From Desulfacinum sp. (GTDB lineage Bacteria > Desulfobacterota > Syntrophobacteria > Syntrophobacterales > DSM-9756), in contig JACIYN010000018.1 in NCBI GenBank assembly GCA_014359885.1, forward strand, positions 124,001 through 188,000: a stretch of DNA of 64,000 nucleotides, read 5' to 3'. This document shows, piece by piece, positions 48,484 to 58,222 of this stretch. Below the pieces are notes generated by a model. The model was not told the origin of the DNA and searched no databases. It saw only the letters and a list, made by a program, of their open reading frames with translations. Numbering within the stretch: position 1 is the stretch's first letter; each line of letters starts with the position of its first letter. Made by a program: the position numbers and the translations under genes.

Positions 48484-49835
48484 AGTGGCGGCAGACGGTT
48501 GTTTACGTGATCGTTCTCGCGCTCGTGGCCGGCTACTACTATTACTTCGAAGTGGTGAAAAGGAAAGAAAAGGAGGAGGCGGAAAGGGCGGCCAGGAAGG
48601 TCTTCGCCGTTTCCAAGGATGACGTCCGGGAGTTGGTGGTCGCCCGGAAGGGCGAGGCGCCGGTGGAGCTCGTCAAGTCCGACGGAGTCTGGAGGATCCG
48701 AAAACCCCTGGAAACGGAGGCCGACAAAGCCGCCGTGGAGTCGCTTTTGAGCACCTTGGTGGAGCTGGAAACGGAGCGTTCCATCGAGGATGTGCCCAAG
48801 GATCTCAAGCCCTTCGGGCTGGAGGAGCCGGAGCTCACCCTTCGCTTCCGTTCGGGGGACCAATGGCACGAGCTTCGCCTGGGAACGCAGAACCCGGCCC
48901 AGGACAGTCGTTACGGGACTCGGGGCCGGGAGGGGGATCTTTTCCTGGTGGCTTCCGGTACCTGGGGAGTGCTCAACAAGGGCCTGAACGAACTGCGCCG
49001 GCGCGATCTCTTCACGTTTGAAAACGATCAGGTGAAACGCCTGGTGGTGGCCTGGAGCCGAGGGGCGGAGGTGGAACTGGAGCGCAAGGAGGGCGGCGAC
49101 GCCTGGTTTGCCCCTGAAGATCCCGAAAGGAAGATCAAGGCGGGCAAGGTGGAAAACGTCTTGGACCAGATCCGCTGGCTTCGCGCCAGGAACTTCGTGG
49201 ACGAAAAGGGTGAGGGCGGCCGCTCCGCCCTGGAGCGTCCCCTGGTGACCGTCACCCTGGAACTCAAAGACGGGGGAAGACGAACGCTCCAGGTGGCGGA
49301 GCCCACCGAGGGGGCGAACGCAGCCCGGGCGCTTGGTTCCGAACTGCCCTTCGTGGCGGAGGTGGACAAGGACATCCTGGAGGAACTTCCCCGGGACCTC
49401 CATGACGTGGAGGATCGCTCCGTCTTTGCCGGAGATACGGATGCGATCACGGAGGTGGAATGGGTCCTGGGCGACTCCAAGGGCCGTGTGGTCCGGCTGG
49501 GCGAAGGAGAGTGGGGGCGGGCCCGGGACGAGGGAGAGCCCGAAAAATTGAAGGAATCCTGGCGGGTGCGGTCGGTCTTCTGGGAGTGGGAGGATCTGGA
49601 ATACGAAAAGAAGGCTCCTACGCAGAAAAAGCCGGTCGAGGGTAAGCTCGCCGGGATCGTCTTCCGCGGCAAGGAAGGTGAAACCTTGGCTGCCTTTACC
49701 TGGAAGAAGCTTCCGGAAAAGGACGCTCCCGATACGGTTCCTCTCTGGACGGATCAGGGGGAGGCCCTTCTTGTGAAGACCGAGAACCTGCGACAAATCG
49801 AAAAAAAGATAACCGAATTGGCGGGCGCCCCCTGA
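48480..49835 (+). CDS. DUF4340-type membrane-anchored protein
   Basis: A 451-residue protein with an N-terminal anchor (TVVYVIVLALVAGYYYYFEVV) and a long charged external domain. Repeated half-domains of the DUF4340 pattern appear (DDVRELVVARKGEAPVELVKSDGVWRIRKPLETEADKAAVESLLSTL and, later, VKRLVVAWSRGAEVELERK). This family is regularly found after GldG-like genes, as here. Its function is unknown; accessory binding or assembly for the transporter is likely. It ends 6 bp from convergent queF with no terminator visible. Confidence 0.87.
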   Translation: MKWRQTVVYVIVLALVAGYYYYFEVVKRKEKEEAERAARKVFAVSKDDVRELVVARKGEAPVELVKSDGVWRIRKPLETEADKAAVESLLSTLVELETERSIEDVPKDLKPFGLEEPELTLRFRSGDQWHELRLGTQNPAQDSRYGTRGREGDLFLVASGTWGVLNKGLNELRRRDLFTFENDQVKRLVVAWSRGAEVELERKEGGDAWFAPEDPERKIKAGKVENVLDQIRWLRARNFVDEKGEGGRSALERPLVTVTLELKDGGRRTLQVAEPTEGANAARALGSELPFVAEVDKDILEELPRDLHDVEDRSVFAGDTDAITEVEWVLGDSKGRVVRLGEGEWGRARDEGEPEKLKESWRVRSVFWEWEDLEYEKKAPTQKKPVEGKLAGIVFRGKEGETLAAFTWKKLPEKDAPDTVPLWTDQGEALLVKTENLRQIEKKITELAGAP

Positions 49836-49841
49836 TGTTTT

Positions 49842-50309
49842 CTATTCCCGGCCACCCCGGTAGGAGGTCTTGCCGATGGGAAGCGGAGTGCAGTTGGGAG
49901 GAAGGGTCCCCGTTTCCACCACCACGTCGATGGTGATTCCTCCCCGGGCATACCAGAGGCCCACCACCCGAAGGTATTTGGGATCCATGGCTTCCTGGAG
50001 CCGCTTGTGGATATAGACCGTGCAGGCCTCATGGAACGTGCCGTGGTTCCGGAAGCTTCCCAGGAAGAGCTTGAAGGCCTTGCTTTCCACGAGCCTGGGG
50101 CCCGGCACGTAGTCCACCACGATGACGGCGAAGTCCGGCTGCCCGGTGATGGGACAGATGGTGGTGAATTCGGGCGCCGTGAGGCGGACCACGTAGTCCG
50201 TGTCGGGATGGGGGTTGGGAAAGGTTTCCAGAAGGGCGTCTTCGGGACGTTCCGGTGTTTCCACCTTCTTTCCGAGAAGACTCAGCTGCTCATAGATCTT
50301 TTCCGTCAC
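49842..50309 (-). CDS. queF: NADPH-dependent 7-cyano-7-deazaguanine reductase
   Basis: A 155-residue QueF of the short type. It reduces preQ0 to preQ1 for queuosine in tRNA. The catalytic Cys52 lies in [13 protein letters not shown], and the family motif [20 protein letters not shown] follows. The start is GTG 50307-50309 with AAAGGAG 6 nt upstream. No other queuosine genes are adjacent. No preQ1 riboswitch was seen in the repeat-filled region upstream. Confidence 0.95.
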   Translation of the reverse strand: MTEKIYEQLSLLGKKVETPERPEDALLETFPNPHPDTDYVVRLTAPEFTTICPITGQPDFAVIVVDYVPGPRLVESKAFKLFLGSFRNHGTFHEACTVYIHKRLQEAMDPKYLRVVGLWYARGGITIDVVVETGTLPPNCTPLPIGKTSYRGGRE

Positions 50310-50466
50310 AACACTCTCCTTTCTTTACCCGAAAGATCCTGGCGAGGCTCGCCACCCCCGCGCGGATGAAAAATGCCGTCAAGCTAGGATTTTCCCTGTA
50401 GGAGCCAGCTTTCCGGCGATCCGAATCGCGGCCAAAACCGCTCCTGTAAGGGACCGAAAACACTCT

Positions 50467-50610
50467 TCTTTCATGTTGCCCCCATTGCGGACGGGACCCG
50501 TGACAAGGAAGAGTGAAACGCACCTGGGGGAAGCAGGCCCCTGTAGGGGCGAATGATTATTCGCCCCTACAGACCGCGCGCACGAACGGAACGAGGTCGC
50601 ATTTCATATG
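50467..50610. repeat. Direct repeat unit A (first copy)
   Basis: It begins CTTCTTTCATG, continues through CCCGTGACAA and GAAACGCACCT, contains the CTGTAGGGGCGAATGA palindrome (50541-50572) and ends GAACGAGGTCGCATTTCATATG. The second copy at 50817-50960 follows the same order with scattered substitutions. Confidence 0.75.
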
Positions 50611-50816
50611 AACGCTCATGGTCGCTCTTGCGCCACCCCGCACGGATGAAAGAACCGGCGCCGGGGTGCTTTCCGCCCTGTGGGAGCGCCGCAAGGCGCG
50701 ATGAGGTGGCGGCCGCAACGCCATGGAATGGCCGGCCATCCCTTTCACGGCTTTCGCCGCTCCCACAAGCGCTCATTCGAACTTTCGCAGATCCTGCAAC
50801 ATACCGAAAGTACAGT

Positions 50817-50960
50817 TCTTTCATATAAACCCCCATCACGGACGGCCCGTGACAACGAAGGATGAAACGCACCTTTGGCAAGCAGCCCCCTGTAGGGGCG
50901 AATGATTATTCGCCCCTACAGGCCGAGCGCACGAGCGGAACGAGGCCGCGTTTCATATAA
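50817..50960. repeat. Direct repeat unit A (second copy)
   Basis: A diverged copy of 50467-50610. The palindrome (50890-50921) is identical to that of the first copy, while the flanks differ more, suggesting selection on or recent conversion of the palindrome. Confidence 0.75.
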
Positions 50961-51004
50961 AAGCGAGCGAATCGTTCGCCGTGTTCTTCTTGCCTCCGTG
51001 CGAT

Positions 51005-51082
51005 GAGCGGGCGGGGATAAACCCCGCTCCTGCCCAACAGGTTCATTCACCTTCGCAGGGGCGGGCTTTACACCCGCCCGCC
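51005..51082. repeat. REP-like double palindrome reaching into rmuC
   Basis: It has the same two palindromes in the same order as 10387-10463. The second (51058-51080) overlaps the last codons of rmuC, whose final residues (GGCKARPCEGE) are encoded by it. Confidence 0.75.
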
Positions 51083-52617
51083 GGAACTTCCTCAGATGGA
51101 TCCGCCGGCAGGGACAGGTCGGCCACGCTCCTGGGGGTGACGCTCACTCCGTCGCACACCGGGATCTCTTCCCCCGTGGGGATGCCCAGTTCCTGGAACC
51201 GCCGGGCACTTACCAGCACCCTTCTTTCCAGGGCGCCCACGGTCCGGTTGTAGCTTTCCACGGCCCGGGTGAGATGGGTCCCCATATCCTGCAGGTAGCC
51301 GGCCATGCGGGCAAGCCGTTCGTGCAGCTCCCGACCCAGGCGGCTGATGACTTGCGCATTGCGGGCCATTTCCTGCTGCTGCCAGCCGTAGGCCACCGCC
51401 CGCAGGAGCGCAATGAGTGTGGTCGGGGTGGCCAGGACCACGCGCTGCTGCATCCCCGCTTCGATGAGGCCGGGATCCTGTTCCAGGGCGGCGCTGAAAA
51501 AGGCCTCTCCGGGTACGAAGAGCACCACGAAGTCCGGGGCCTTGGCGAACTGGCTCCAGTAGTTCTTGGACGCCAGCTGCTGGATGTGCGCCCGCAGGTG
51601 TCTTGCGTGATTCTGAAGGTGCCTTGCCCGGTCTTCTTCCGATGGGGCTTCCACGGCTTCCAGGTAGCCTTGCAGCGGAACCTTGGCGTCCACCACCACG
51701 AGGCGGTCGCCCGGCAGGTGCACCACCATGTCCGGGCGAAGGGCGGTCGGCCCCGGAGCGGCGGCCTGTTCGCTAAAGTCGCAGTGCCGGCTCATGCCCG
51801 CCAGCTCCACCACGCGGCGGAGGGTGAGTTCTCCCCAGCGGCCCCGCACCTGGGGTTGGCGCAGGGCGTTGACCAGCTTGCCGGTTTCCTGGATGAGTTG
51901 GCTTTGGGCGGCGCTGAGGCTTTCCACCTGTTGCGAAAGGCGGGCGTAGGCCTGTTGGCGTTCCCGTTCCAGGGCCTGCACCGCCTGGTCGTATTTTCCC
52001 AGAGCCTGGGACAAGGGGGACAACAGGGTTTCCAGGCCCTGCTTCTTCTGCTCCAGGTCGGCCGCGGCCGCATCCTGGAACTGGGCGAGGGCGTTCCTGG
52101 CGAGATGGAGGAAGATCTGTGTGTTCTTTTGGAGGGCTTGGGCCGCCAGGGCCTCGAAGGCCTGGCCCATCTTCTCCCGAGCCTGCTCGTAGGAAGAAAG
52201 CTGGTCCTGGAAGGCGGCCCGCTCCTTTTGCAGCGTGGTTTCCAGGACGGCCATCTCCCGGCGAAGTTCGCCCAGAGCTTCGCTCAGCCGCTTCCTTTCC
52301 CGCCGCTCCTCCTCCAGATCCCTTTCCAGGGCGGGGATTCTCCGGACTTCCTGGGCGAGGGCGGCCCGCTTTTCCGTTTCACTGAGTAGGGATTCGCGGA
52401 TTTGGGCCGCCTCCCGGCGAACCCGATCCACCTCCACTTCGAGACTTGCCCGCCTCTGTTGTTCTTCCAAGGCCTTCTCGCGCCAGGTGTCCCGCTCTTC
52501 GCAAAGGCGCGCCTCCCGATCCTTCCAGCTCCTGCGGTGAAGGAAAAGGAAAGCGAGGACGATCAGGATCGTCAGCCCCGCGGCCCCCCATCCCCAGACG
52601 GTCATGTCCAGCGCCAT
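51043..52617 (-). CDS. rmuC: DNA recombination protein RmuC family
   Basis: A 524-residue RmuC-type protein. An N-terminal membrane helix (GAAGLTILIVLAFLFL) is followed by about 200 residues of coiled coil (REARLCEERDTWREKALEEQ onward). The nuclease-like RmuC core then shows GRWGELTLRRVVELAGM, RPDMVVHLPGDRLVVVDAKVPL and VLFVPGEAFFSAAL. It is thought to act on DNA ends and to limit inversions. The last residues come from an intergenic palindrome that has merged with the gene end. The gene lies downstream of the unknown/ATPase pair. Confidence 0.92.
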   Translation of the reverse strand: MALDMTVWGWGAAGLTILIVLAFLFLHRRSWKDREARLCEERDTWREKALEEQQRRASLEVEVDRVRREAAQIRESLLSETEKRAALAQEVRRIPALERDLEEERRERKRLSEALGELRREMAVLETTLQKERAAFQDQLSSYEQAREKMGQAFEALAAQALQKNTQIFLHLARNALAQFQDAAAADLEQKKQGLETLLSPLSQALGKYDQAVQALERERQQAYARLSQQVESLSAAQSQLIQETGKLVNALRQPQVRGRWGELTLRRVVELAGMSRHCDFSEQAAAPGPTALRPDMVVHLPGDRLVVVDAKVPLQGYLEAVEAPSEEDRARHLQNHARHLRAHIQQLASKNYWSQFAKAPDFVVLFVPGEAFFSAALEQDPGLIEAGMQQRVVLATPTTLIALLRAVAYGWQQQEMARNAQVISRLGRELHERLARMAGYLQDMGTHLTRAVESYNRTVGALERRVLVSARRFQELGIPTGEEIPVCDGVSVTPRSVADLSLPADPSEEVPAGGCKARPCEGE

Positions 52618-52761
52618 CGTCTGTGTCTTCCTTTCTCAAACGATCAGGACCGGGTCCCTCGTCTTCTCAGGCCCCCGCCTCTCTTTTGCGGATTTTCCCG
52701 CCCGTGGTCGCCGGCGTTCAGCCGGATCTTCCCGGACATGGGCATCGGAGCTACGGGCTTA

Positions 52762-53475
52762 TTATTGGAGTAGCTTCTTGACCTGGGTCTGGTAGCGGCG
52801 GAAGACGTCTTCGGCCAGTTTTTCCAGGTCGTCGGAAACGAGGGAAAAGGAAGGCAGGTCCAGGGGTTCGGGCAGTTGAAACGCCTTGGGATCAATGGGG
52901 TGGATGTAGAGCTTCTTTTCCACGGACATGATTTCTTCCGCGGAAAAGTTGCCCCCGAGGAAGTGTTTCTGCTCCAGGGCGCACACATCCAGATTTTTCA
53001 GGAAGTTCAAGATGGTGAGGAGATCGAAGTTGTTCTGAAAGCCCTGGATGTTGAGATTGAGGGCCCGGCACTCCAGTTCGAAGTCGTCCACGGCGTCCTT
53101 GTAATCGGCCATCCACTTGAGAAGCCGCCGGTAGGATTCGAGTACGAGCTTTCGGTATTTGGATTTGCTGGTGAACGCGGAGACCTTGATGAAGCGCACG
53201 CCCCTGGAAAAGGGCTTTTCCAGACATTCGTGCCAGAAGGAAGGGCTGGGAATCTTCAGCAGCTGAACGAGTCGGGAGACCTGTTCGGGGTGGACCATGA
53301 GGTATCCCAGGCGGGTGATCCTTTTGCCCGCTTCCCGAGCCAAGGCGCGCACCTGGTCGGCCTGGGCTTCCAGGTCCTCCATTTGGATCTCGATGACCCG
53401 CCGCTGGGTCAGGTAGTTTTCCAGAACCTCTTCTTTGACCTGCCGGGTGAGACAGGAAATGAGATCGTCTTCCAC
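52762..53475 (-). CDS. Conserved-looking helical protein of unknown function, partner of the ATPase
   Basis: A 237-residue protein I cannot assign. It is predicted mostly helical and charged, with a coiled segment near the N-terminus (YLTQRRVIEIQMEDLEAQADQVRALAREAGKRI). No catalytic motif is evident, and only two Cys are scattered through it. GTG 53475 has GGGGAG 8 nt upstream and is preferred; GTG 53520 would add 15 residues but lacks a good ribosome site. It lies 141 bp after the KaiC/RecA-like ATPase on the same strand, so the two probably work together. Confidence 0.72.
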   Translation of the reverse strand: MEDDLISCLTRQVKEEVLENYLTQRRVIEIQMEDLEAQADQVRALAREAGKRITRLGYLMVHPEQVSRLVQLLKIPSPSFWHECLEKPFSRGVRFIKVSAFTSKSKYRKLVLESYRRLLKWMADYKDAVDDFELECRALNLNIQGFQNNFDLLTILNFLKNLDVCALEQKHFLGGNFSAEEIMSVEKKLYIHPIDPKAFQLPEPLDLPSFSLVSDDLEKLAEDVFRRYQTQVKKLLQ

Positions 53476-53616
53476 TGCGCCGTCTCCCCAGGGTGAGGCG
53501 GCGACGGGCTTCCGCTCCACGTCGCCGCCGGGGTCCGTTGGGATGCGGAGACCCCCTTTGCATCGGAAGCCGGGTTCGGCTGCTGGAACCCTTCAGGAGC
53601 CTGCCGGATCTTTCCT

Positions 53617-54351
53617 TCAGGCGTTCTCGCCGCCTTGGCCGTTGCCTTTCTCATCCAGAAGGAAGGTCCGCGGGTTGAGATGCAGTCGCTCCTTGCCCGG
53701 CCCATAGGCATCGTAGTGCTTGAGCACCACGATGGAGATGGCCTTGGGTTGCGGCTCCAGGAACAGGATGGCCTGGAACAGGTCGTCCAGCTCATGACAC
53801 GGGTAAGGGATGCCCCGCTCGTTCACGATATCGATATGCCGGTGGGTCCGGCAGGAAAACCACACGGCCGCTCCGCATTCCTTGGCGATCTGCTGGAGGG
53901 CTTCCAGTTGGTTGCGGGTGATCCGTTCAAAGTCCAATCCGTCCAAGACGATGAGATCCGGCTTGAACTGGACCTGTTCCGCCAGGTTGCGCATGCCCTC
54001 CTGGAGCTTGGACGGGCTGAAGGTGTGGTGCATGTAAGACATGATGAACCGGGAGGAGACCATGCCTTCCCTGGCCGTCTGGAGAAGCGCCTGGTCGCCC
54101 CCGCTTCCCGCCATGTTTCGGTAAAGCTCCTCGTACCAGATCTTCACCTTGTCGGGAAGCTCGTCGATGCATGCATGCAGGACCTTCTTGCCTCGGGAAA
54201 GGGCCTCCAGGGCAATGTGGGTCAGGCAGGCCGTTTTGCCCACGCCGGCCCGGGCCAACAATACTCCCATCTCGCCCGGCTGCAAGGGCCGGCCCAGGCA
54301 GGCTTCGATCATCCTCGCGGTGGAACCCTGCGAACTCTTTTCTGCCGTCAT
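53617..54351 (-). CDS. KaiC/RecA-like P-loop ATPase
   Basis: A 244-residue single-domain ATPase. Walker A is LLARAGVGKTACL (P-loop residues 33-40) and Walker B is DLIVLDGLDF. Between them is HACIDELPDKVKIWYEELYRN, and after them SCRTHRHIDIVNERGIPYPCHELDDLFQAILFLEP. The fold fits RecA/KaiC/RAD55-type ATPases, but it lacks a second KaiC domain and obvious DNA-binding parts. AAAGGAG precedes the ATG. It lies 90 bp downstream of the EF-G gene and before an unknown helical protein. The function is unknown; signalling or DNA repair are possibilities. Confidence 0.8.
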   Translation of the reverse strand: MTAEKSSQGSTARMIEACLGRPLQPGEMGVLLARAGVGKTACLTHIALEALSRGKKVLHACIDELPDKVKIWYEELYRNMAGSGGDQALLQTAREGMVSSRFIMSYMHHTFSPSKLQEGMRNLAEQVQFKPDLIVLDGLDFERITRNQLEALQQIAKECGAAVWFSCRTHRHIDIVNERGIPYPCHELDDLFQAILFLEPQPKAISIVVLKHYDAYGPGKERLHLNPRTFLLDEKGNGQGGENA

Positions 54352-54441
54352 GTACTAAACTCCTTTTTCGTGCCGATTCCACTGGCAGCATACACCAAGC
54401 GGCCGAAAAAATCAGCGGGCTTGGATGTCGCATCGGTGCAC

Positions 54442-56514
54442 TTATTCCTCTTTCTGCCTCTGGCGAATGATCTCCTCTGCGATGCCCTTGGGAACCGGAT
54501 TGTAGCGGGCGAATTCCATGGTGAACTCCGCCTTGCCCTGGGTGGACGATCGCAGCACGGTGGAATAGCCGAACATCTCGGAAAGAGGCACTTCCGCCTC
54601 GATGACGGAGAAGTTGCCGTCCTCGGCGGTGCTTACAATGATGCCTCGGCGCTGGTTCAGGGTCCCGAGCACCGCGCCCTGGTATTCCGAAGGGGTTTCC
54701 ACCACCACCCGCATCACGGGTTCCATGAGGATGGGATTGGCCTTCTCGTAGGCCTGCCGGAACGCCCCGATGGCCGCCTGCTGGAAGGCCAGGTCGGAGG
54801 AATCCACCGGGTGGGTGGCGCCGTCGTTGATGGTCACCCGGACTCCCACCACGGGACATTTGGCCAGGCTGCCCTTCTTGAGGCACGCCTGGAAGCCCTT
54901 GTCGCAGGAGGGGATGAATTCCTGGGGAATGACACCGCCCGTGATCTGGTTGACGAACTCGTAATCGCCTTCTTCCAGAGGTTCAATAAAACCGGCCACG
55001 CGACCGAACTGGCCGGCCCCGCCGGTCTGTTTCTTGTGGGTGTAGTCGAAGTCGGCGCGCCGCGTGATGGTCTCCCGGTAAGCCACCTTGGGCTGACCCG
55101 TCTCCACGTCGGCCTTGTATTCCCGGCGCATGCGTTCGATGTAGACGTCCAGGTGCAGCTCGCCCATGCCGCAAATGATGGTCTCCCCCGTCTCTTCGTC
55201 CAGATAGGTCCGGAACGTGGGGTCTTCCTTGGTGAAGCGGGTCAGGGCCTTGCTCAGGTTCATCTCCGCCTTCTTGTCCTTGGGCTTGACGGCCAGGGAG
55301 ATGACCGGTTCGGGCACATGGATGGAACTCATGCTCAGCTTGCAGGAGCCGTCCGTAAAGGTGTCGCCGGAAGCGCAGTCGATCCCGAAGAGGGCCACGA
55401 TGTCGCCGGCCGCCGCCGATTCGATGTCTTCCATTTCGTCCGCGTGCATGCGGGCCAGACGTCCCACTTTGGACACCTTGCCGGTGCGGGAATTCACGAT
55501 GGTGGATCCCTTGTGGATCGAGCCCTGGTAGATGCGCACGTAGGTGAGTTGCCCGTAGCGGGTCACTTCCAGCTTAAAGGCCAGCATCACCAGGGGAAGA
55601 TCCGGGGCCGCCTGGAGGGGGATTTCCTTCTCCTCGTCTTCCAGGTCCAGGGCCGTGTTGGGAATGTCCGGCGGGCTGGGCAGGTAGCGCACCACCGCGT
55701 CCAGCAACGGCTGGACCGCCTTGTTCTTGTAGGCCGATCCCAGGAAAACGGGGGTGAGCTCCAAAGACAAGGTGCCCCGGCGGATGGCCTCGTGGACGAG
55801 ATCTTCCGTCACCCGGTCTTCCAGAATCGCTTCCGTCAGCTCGTCCGAAAAGAGCGATGCGGTGTCCAGGAGCTCCTCGCGCTTCTCTTCGGCAAGCGGG
55901 AGCAGATCCGCGGGGATGTCCCGTTCCACTACCTCTTCGCCGTTGGGGCCCTCGAAGGTCAAGGCCTTCATGCGGATCAGGTCCACCACCCCGTTGTGCT
56001 CGTTTTCCAAGCCCAGCGGGATCTGGACCAGCACGGGGGTATGGCCCAGCTTGGTGCGCAACTGCTCCACCACCTTGAAGGGATCCGCCCCGGTGCGGTC
56101 GCATTTGTTGATGAAGGCGATCCGGGGCACGTTGTAGCGCTTCATCTGACGGTCCACCGTAACCGATTGGCTCTGGACCCCTCCCACGGCGCACAGCACC
56201 AGGATGGCTCCGTCCAGCACCCGCAGCGAACGCTCCACCTCGATGGTGAAGTCCACGTGCCCCGGAGTGTCGATGATGTTGATGAAGTGCCCCTTCCACT
56301 CGCAGTAGGTGGCGGCGGACTGGATGGTGATGCCCCGTTCCTTTTCCAGCTCCATGGAATCCATCTTGGCGCCCACACCGTCCTTGCCCCGCACTTCGTG
56401 GATGGCGTGGATTCGTCGGGTGTAGAATAGAATGCGTTCCGTGAGGGTGGTCTTGCCGGAATCGATGTGCGCGCTGATGCCGATGTTTCTGAGTTTGCTG
56501 AGATCCTTGATCAT
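54442..56514 (-). CDS. fusA: Elongation factor G paralogue (spdEFG/mitochondrial-type)
   Basis: A 690-residue translational GTPase. G motifs: [28 protein letters not shown]; domains II-V follow, ending [24 protein letters not shown]. It resembles the EF-G subgroup shared by mitochondria, spirochaetes, planctomycetes and deltaproteobacteria ([25 protein letters not shown]). It drives ribosomal translocation or recycling. It is not in an rpsL-rpsG-tuf context, so a second EF-G may exist elsewhere. ATG 56514 has GGGAG 9 nt upstream; ATG 56523 directly abuts that site. Confidence 0.93.
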   Translation of the reverse strand: MIKDLSKLRNIGISAHIDSGKTTLTERILFYTRRIHAIHEVRGKDGVGAKMDSMELEKERGITIQSAATYCEWKGHFINIIDTPGHVDFTIEVERSLRVLDGAILVLCAVGGVQSQSVTVDRQMKRYNVPRIAFINKCDRTGADPFKVVEQLRTKLGHTPVLVQIPLGLENEHNGVVDLIRMKALTFEGPNGEEVVERDIPADLLPLAEEKREELLDTASLFSDELTEAILEDRVTEDLVHEAIRRGTLSLELTPVFLGSAYKNKAVQPLLDAVVRYLPSPPDIPNTALDLEDEEKEIPLQAAPDLPLVMLAFKLEVTRYGQLTYVRIYQGSIHKGSTIVNSRTGKVSKVGRLARMHADEMEDIESAAAGDIVALFGIDCASGDTFTDGSCKLSMSSIHVPEPVISLAVKPKDKKAEMNLSKALTRFTKEDPTFRTYLDEETGETIICGMGELHLDVYIERMRREYKADVETGQPKVAYRETITRRADFDYTHKKQTGGAGQFGRVAGFIEPLEEGDYEFVNQITGGVIPQEFIPSCDKGFQACLKKGSLAKCPVVGVRVTINDGATHPVDSSDLAFQQAAIGAFRQAYEKANPILMEPVMRVVVETPSEYQGAVLGTLNQRRGIIVSTAEDGNFSVIEAEVPLSEMFGYSTVLRSSTQGKAEFTMEFARYNPVPKGIAEEIIRQRQKEE

Positions 56515-56562
56515 GGGTTCCATCTCCCAAAAACATGAAAATCCTTAAATGCTGCCCAACAA

Positions 56563-56593
56563 AAGAAAAACGGGCAACAACGCGTGTGCCCGT
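56563..56593 (-). terminator. Terminator after the LysM endopeptidase gene
   Basis: Minus strand: ACGGGCA and TGCCCGT pair around a 10-nt loop, followed by a TTTTTC tract. It separates the endopeptidase gene from fusA downstream. Confidence 0.6.
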
Positions 56594-56663
56594 CGGGAAC
56601 GGGTGCTCCTAACAAAAGTATGTCCAAAAGAAAAGAAAAAAAAGATCCGAAGGGAAATTTCTT

Positions 56664-58142
56664 CTATCGGGAGGCGGCGGGAACGGAAAGTTTCTGGCCG
56701 GGGCGAAGGGTGCTTCGGGTGCTGAGCCCGTTGGCCCGGCAGAGGGCCTTGAGGGAGACGCCGTATTTTCGGGAGATGCCCCAGAGGCTTTCCCCCGGGG
56801 CCACCGTGTGGGTTGTGGAAGGAGCGCCCGCAAGGCCCTGGATCTCATAGCCGACCGTCAAGCGCTGGCCCGGCCGCAGGGGCTTGCGGCTGTCCAGACG
56901 GTTGAGCCGACACAGCTCCTTGAGGCTCAATCCGTGGCGTTTCGCGATGGACCACAAGGAATCCCCCGGGCGAACACGATACAGTTTCGCTCTCTTTGCC
57001 CGTGAAGATGCCGGCGGGGGCTCCACGAGGCTCCGGTGATCGATGGACGCCAGCTGCAACGGCTTTTGTTCCAGGACGGACCGCGGCTGGAGGGTGCTGG
57101 CGATGTGAACCGGCTCCAGCTCAAAGGCGCGCCGGTAATAGACCAGCTGCATGCCCGGTGTCAGCGGGCTGGTGGCGGTCAGGTTGTTCCAGCGAAGAAG
57201 GTCGTCCAGGCGCACCCCGAAGCTGCGCGCCAGGGCCTTGAGGCCCGGCTCGGATCCATCCACGTAGTAGTGCACGGTCTTGGGTAGAAACGCATTCTGG
57301 GCCAGCTCGATCAGGGCGGCCCTGTCAGGGTCCAAACGGCGAATCTTTCCCGCCAGGGTGGACCAGGGCGCATAAAAGCGCACATGCAAGTGGTCGCGGT
57401 GGCGGCGCGCATGCCGGATGATTCCATCCTTGTAGGCGCGCCCCACGTTGTAAAAAAGCCTATCCAGGTACGCCTCGTCCCAGCCGTGGTCCAGGGCGTA
57501 GCGGTGCAGAAGCTGCTGGATCTTCCGGTCCACGAAGATGTATTCCACGCGGCCGGTCTGAAGCAGAGCGTCCATGAGAGCCCACGTTTTGGCCACATCC
57601 AGGTTGTAAGCGCTCATGGGGGTGAGGCGGTCCAGGGGGCGGTTGCCCTTGGCGTACATGCCCATGTCGATATCCCGCCCGTTCTGGTGGGACCGATGCC
57701 CGCGCAGCCATCCTCCCCCTGGCCGGGAGATGTCGCCGATGAGCACGTCCACCGTGTCGGGGAATTGGGTGCGGACCTTCTCGATGGCGTCGAGCACGCC
57801 GCCGATGAGTTCCGGTGTGGCGCAAGCATTCTCGGGGCACCGCAGCCGGTAACCTCCTAGATCGGTGGGAAAGGGGACGCCGCCTTCGAGGCGCCCGCGG
57901 AACGGCTCTCCGATGGCCCGGGTGAGGGCCGACGACTGACCGACCATTGAAAAAGACAGGATAAAGACCCACACCACCACGGCGGCATGGGAGCCCCATC
58001 GAGCCGGATAAGCGCGCAATCTGGGCGGTTCAAGACGGCGGCAGGTCTTCTCGGTCGGGAAGATCAGGGGTCCACTCCCTTCGCTGGGGTCCAGGTTGCC
58101 TTTCCGGCGCCGGGCGCGGCCTTTCGGCGCGCGGCGCACCAT
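56664..58142 (-). CDS. Penicillin-insensitive murein endopeptidase (M74) with LysM domains
   Basis: About 492 residues. An N-terminal basic stretch leads to a signal-anchor (HAAVVVWVFILSFSMVGQSSA). The M74 endopeptidase part shows zinc motifs SHQNGRDIDMGMY and RHRDHLHVRF, cutting D-Ala-mDAP cross-links in murein. Three LysM-like repeats follow (near YYVDGSEPGLKALARSFGV, YRVRPGDSLWSIAKRHGLS and HTVAPGESLWGISRKYGVS), which bind glycan. ATG 58142 with AAGGTG is chosen; the n-region is unusually long (about 50 residues). E. coli MepA has no LysM domains, so this is a fused form acting on the cell wall. Confidence 0.88.
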   Translation of the reverse strand: MVRRAPKGRARRRKGNLDPSEGSGPLIFPTEKTCRRLEPPRLRAYPARWGSHAAVVVWVFILSFSMVGQSSALTRAIGEPFRGRLEGGVPFPTDLGGYRLRCPENACATPELIGGVLDAIEKVRTQFPDTVDVLIGDISRPGGGWLRGHRSHQNGRDIDMGMYAKGNRPLDRLTPMSAYNLDVAKTWALMDALLQTGRVEYIFVDRKIQQLLHRYALDHGWDEAYLDRLFYNVGRAYKDGIIRHARRHRDHLHVRFYAPWSTLAGKIRRLDPDRAALIELAQNAFLPKTVHYYVDGSEPGLKALARSFGVRLDDLLRWNNLTATSPLTPGMQLVYYRRAFELEPVHIASTLQPRSVLEQKPLQLASIDHRSLVEPPPASSRAKRAKLYRVRPGDSLWSIAKRHGLSLKELCRLNRLDSRKPLRPGQRLTVGYEIQGLAGAPSTTHTVAPGESLWGISRKYGVSLKALCRANGLSTRSTLRPGQKLSVPAASR

Positions 58143-58185
58143 GGCGCACCTTCGGCCACGTGTCAATGCAGGTGAAAGTTTTCTT

Positions 58186-58215
58186 TAGGTAGGAAAAATA
58201 AAGCACTTCTGTCAA
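58186..58215 (-). promoter_or_regulatory. Candidate promoter of the endopeptidase gene
   Basis: Minus strand: perfect TTGACA, 18-bp spacer and a poor -10 (TACCTA). It lies 43 bp before the chosen start codon in an AT-rich patch unusual for this window. Confidence 0.4.
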
Positions 58216-58222
58216 GTTGATT

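Larger units (their letters stand above)
50310..51042. repeat. 730-bp repeat hot spot between queF and rmuC
   Basis: No gene is seen. It holds a REP-like inverted pair near 50396-50450 (CTGTAGGAGC...GCTCCTGTAAG), two copies of a 144-bp direct repeat (50467-50610 and 50817-50960), an inverted GTGGGAGCG/CGCTCCCAC pair at about 50678-50768, and the GCGGGGATAAACCCCGC palindrome at 51007-51030. The queF promoter must lie inside it, but none was recognised. Confidence 0.7.

Noticed and set aside
50310-51042. CRISPR array in the repeat-rich interval
   Set aside because: Repeats are only two long direct copies and scattered palindromes with no regular short repeat/spacer spacing and no cas genes.
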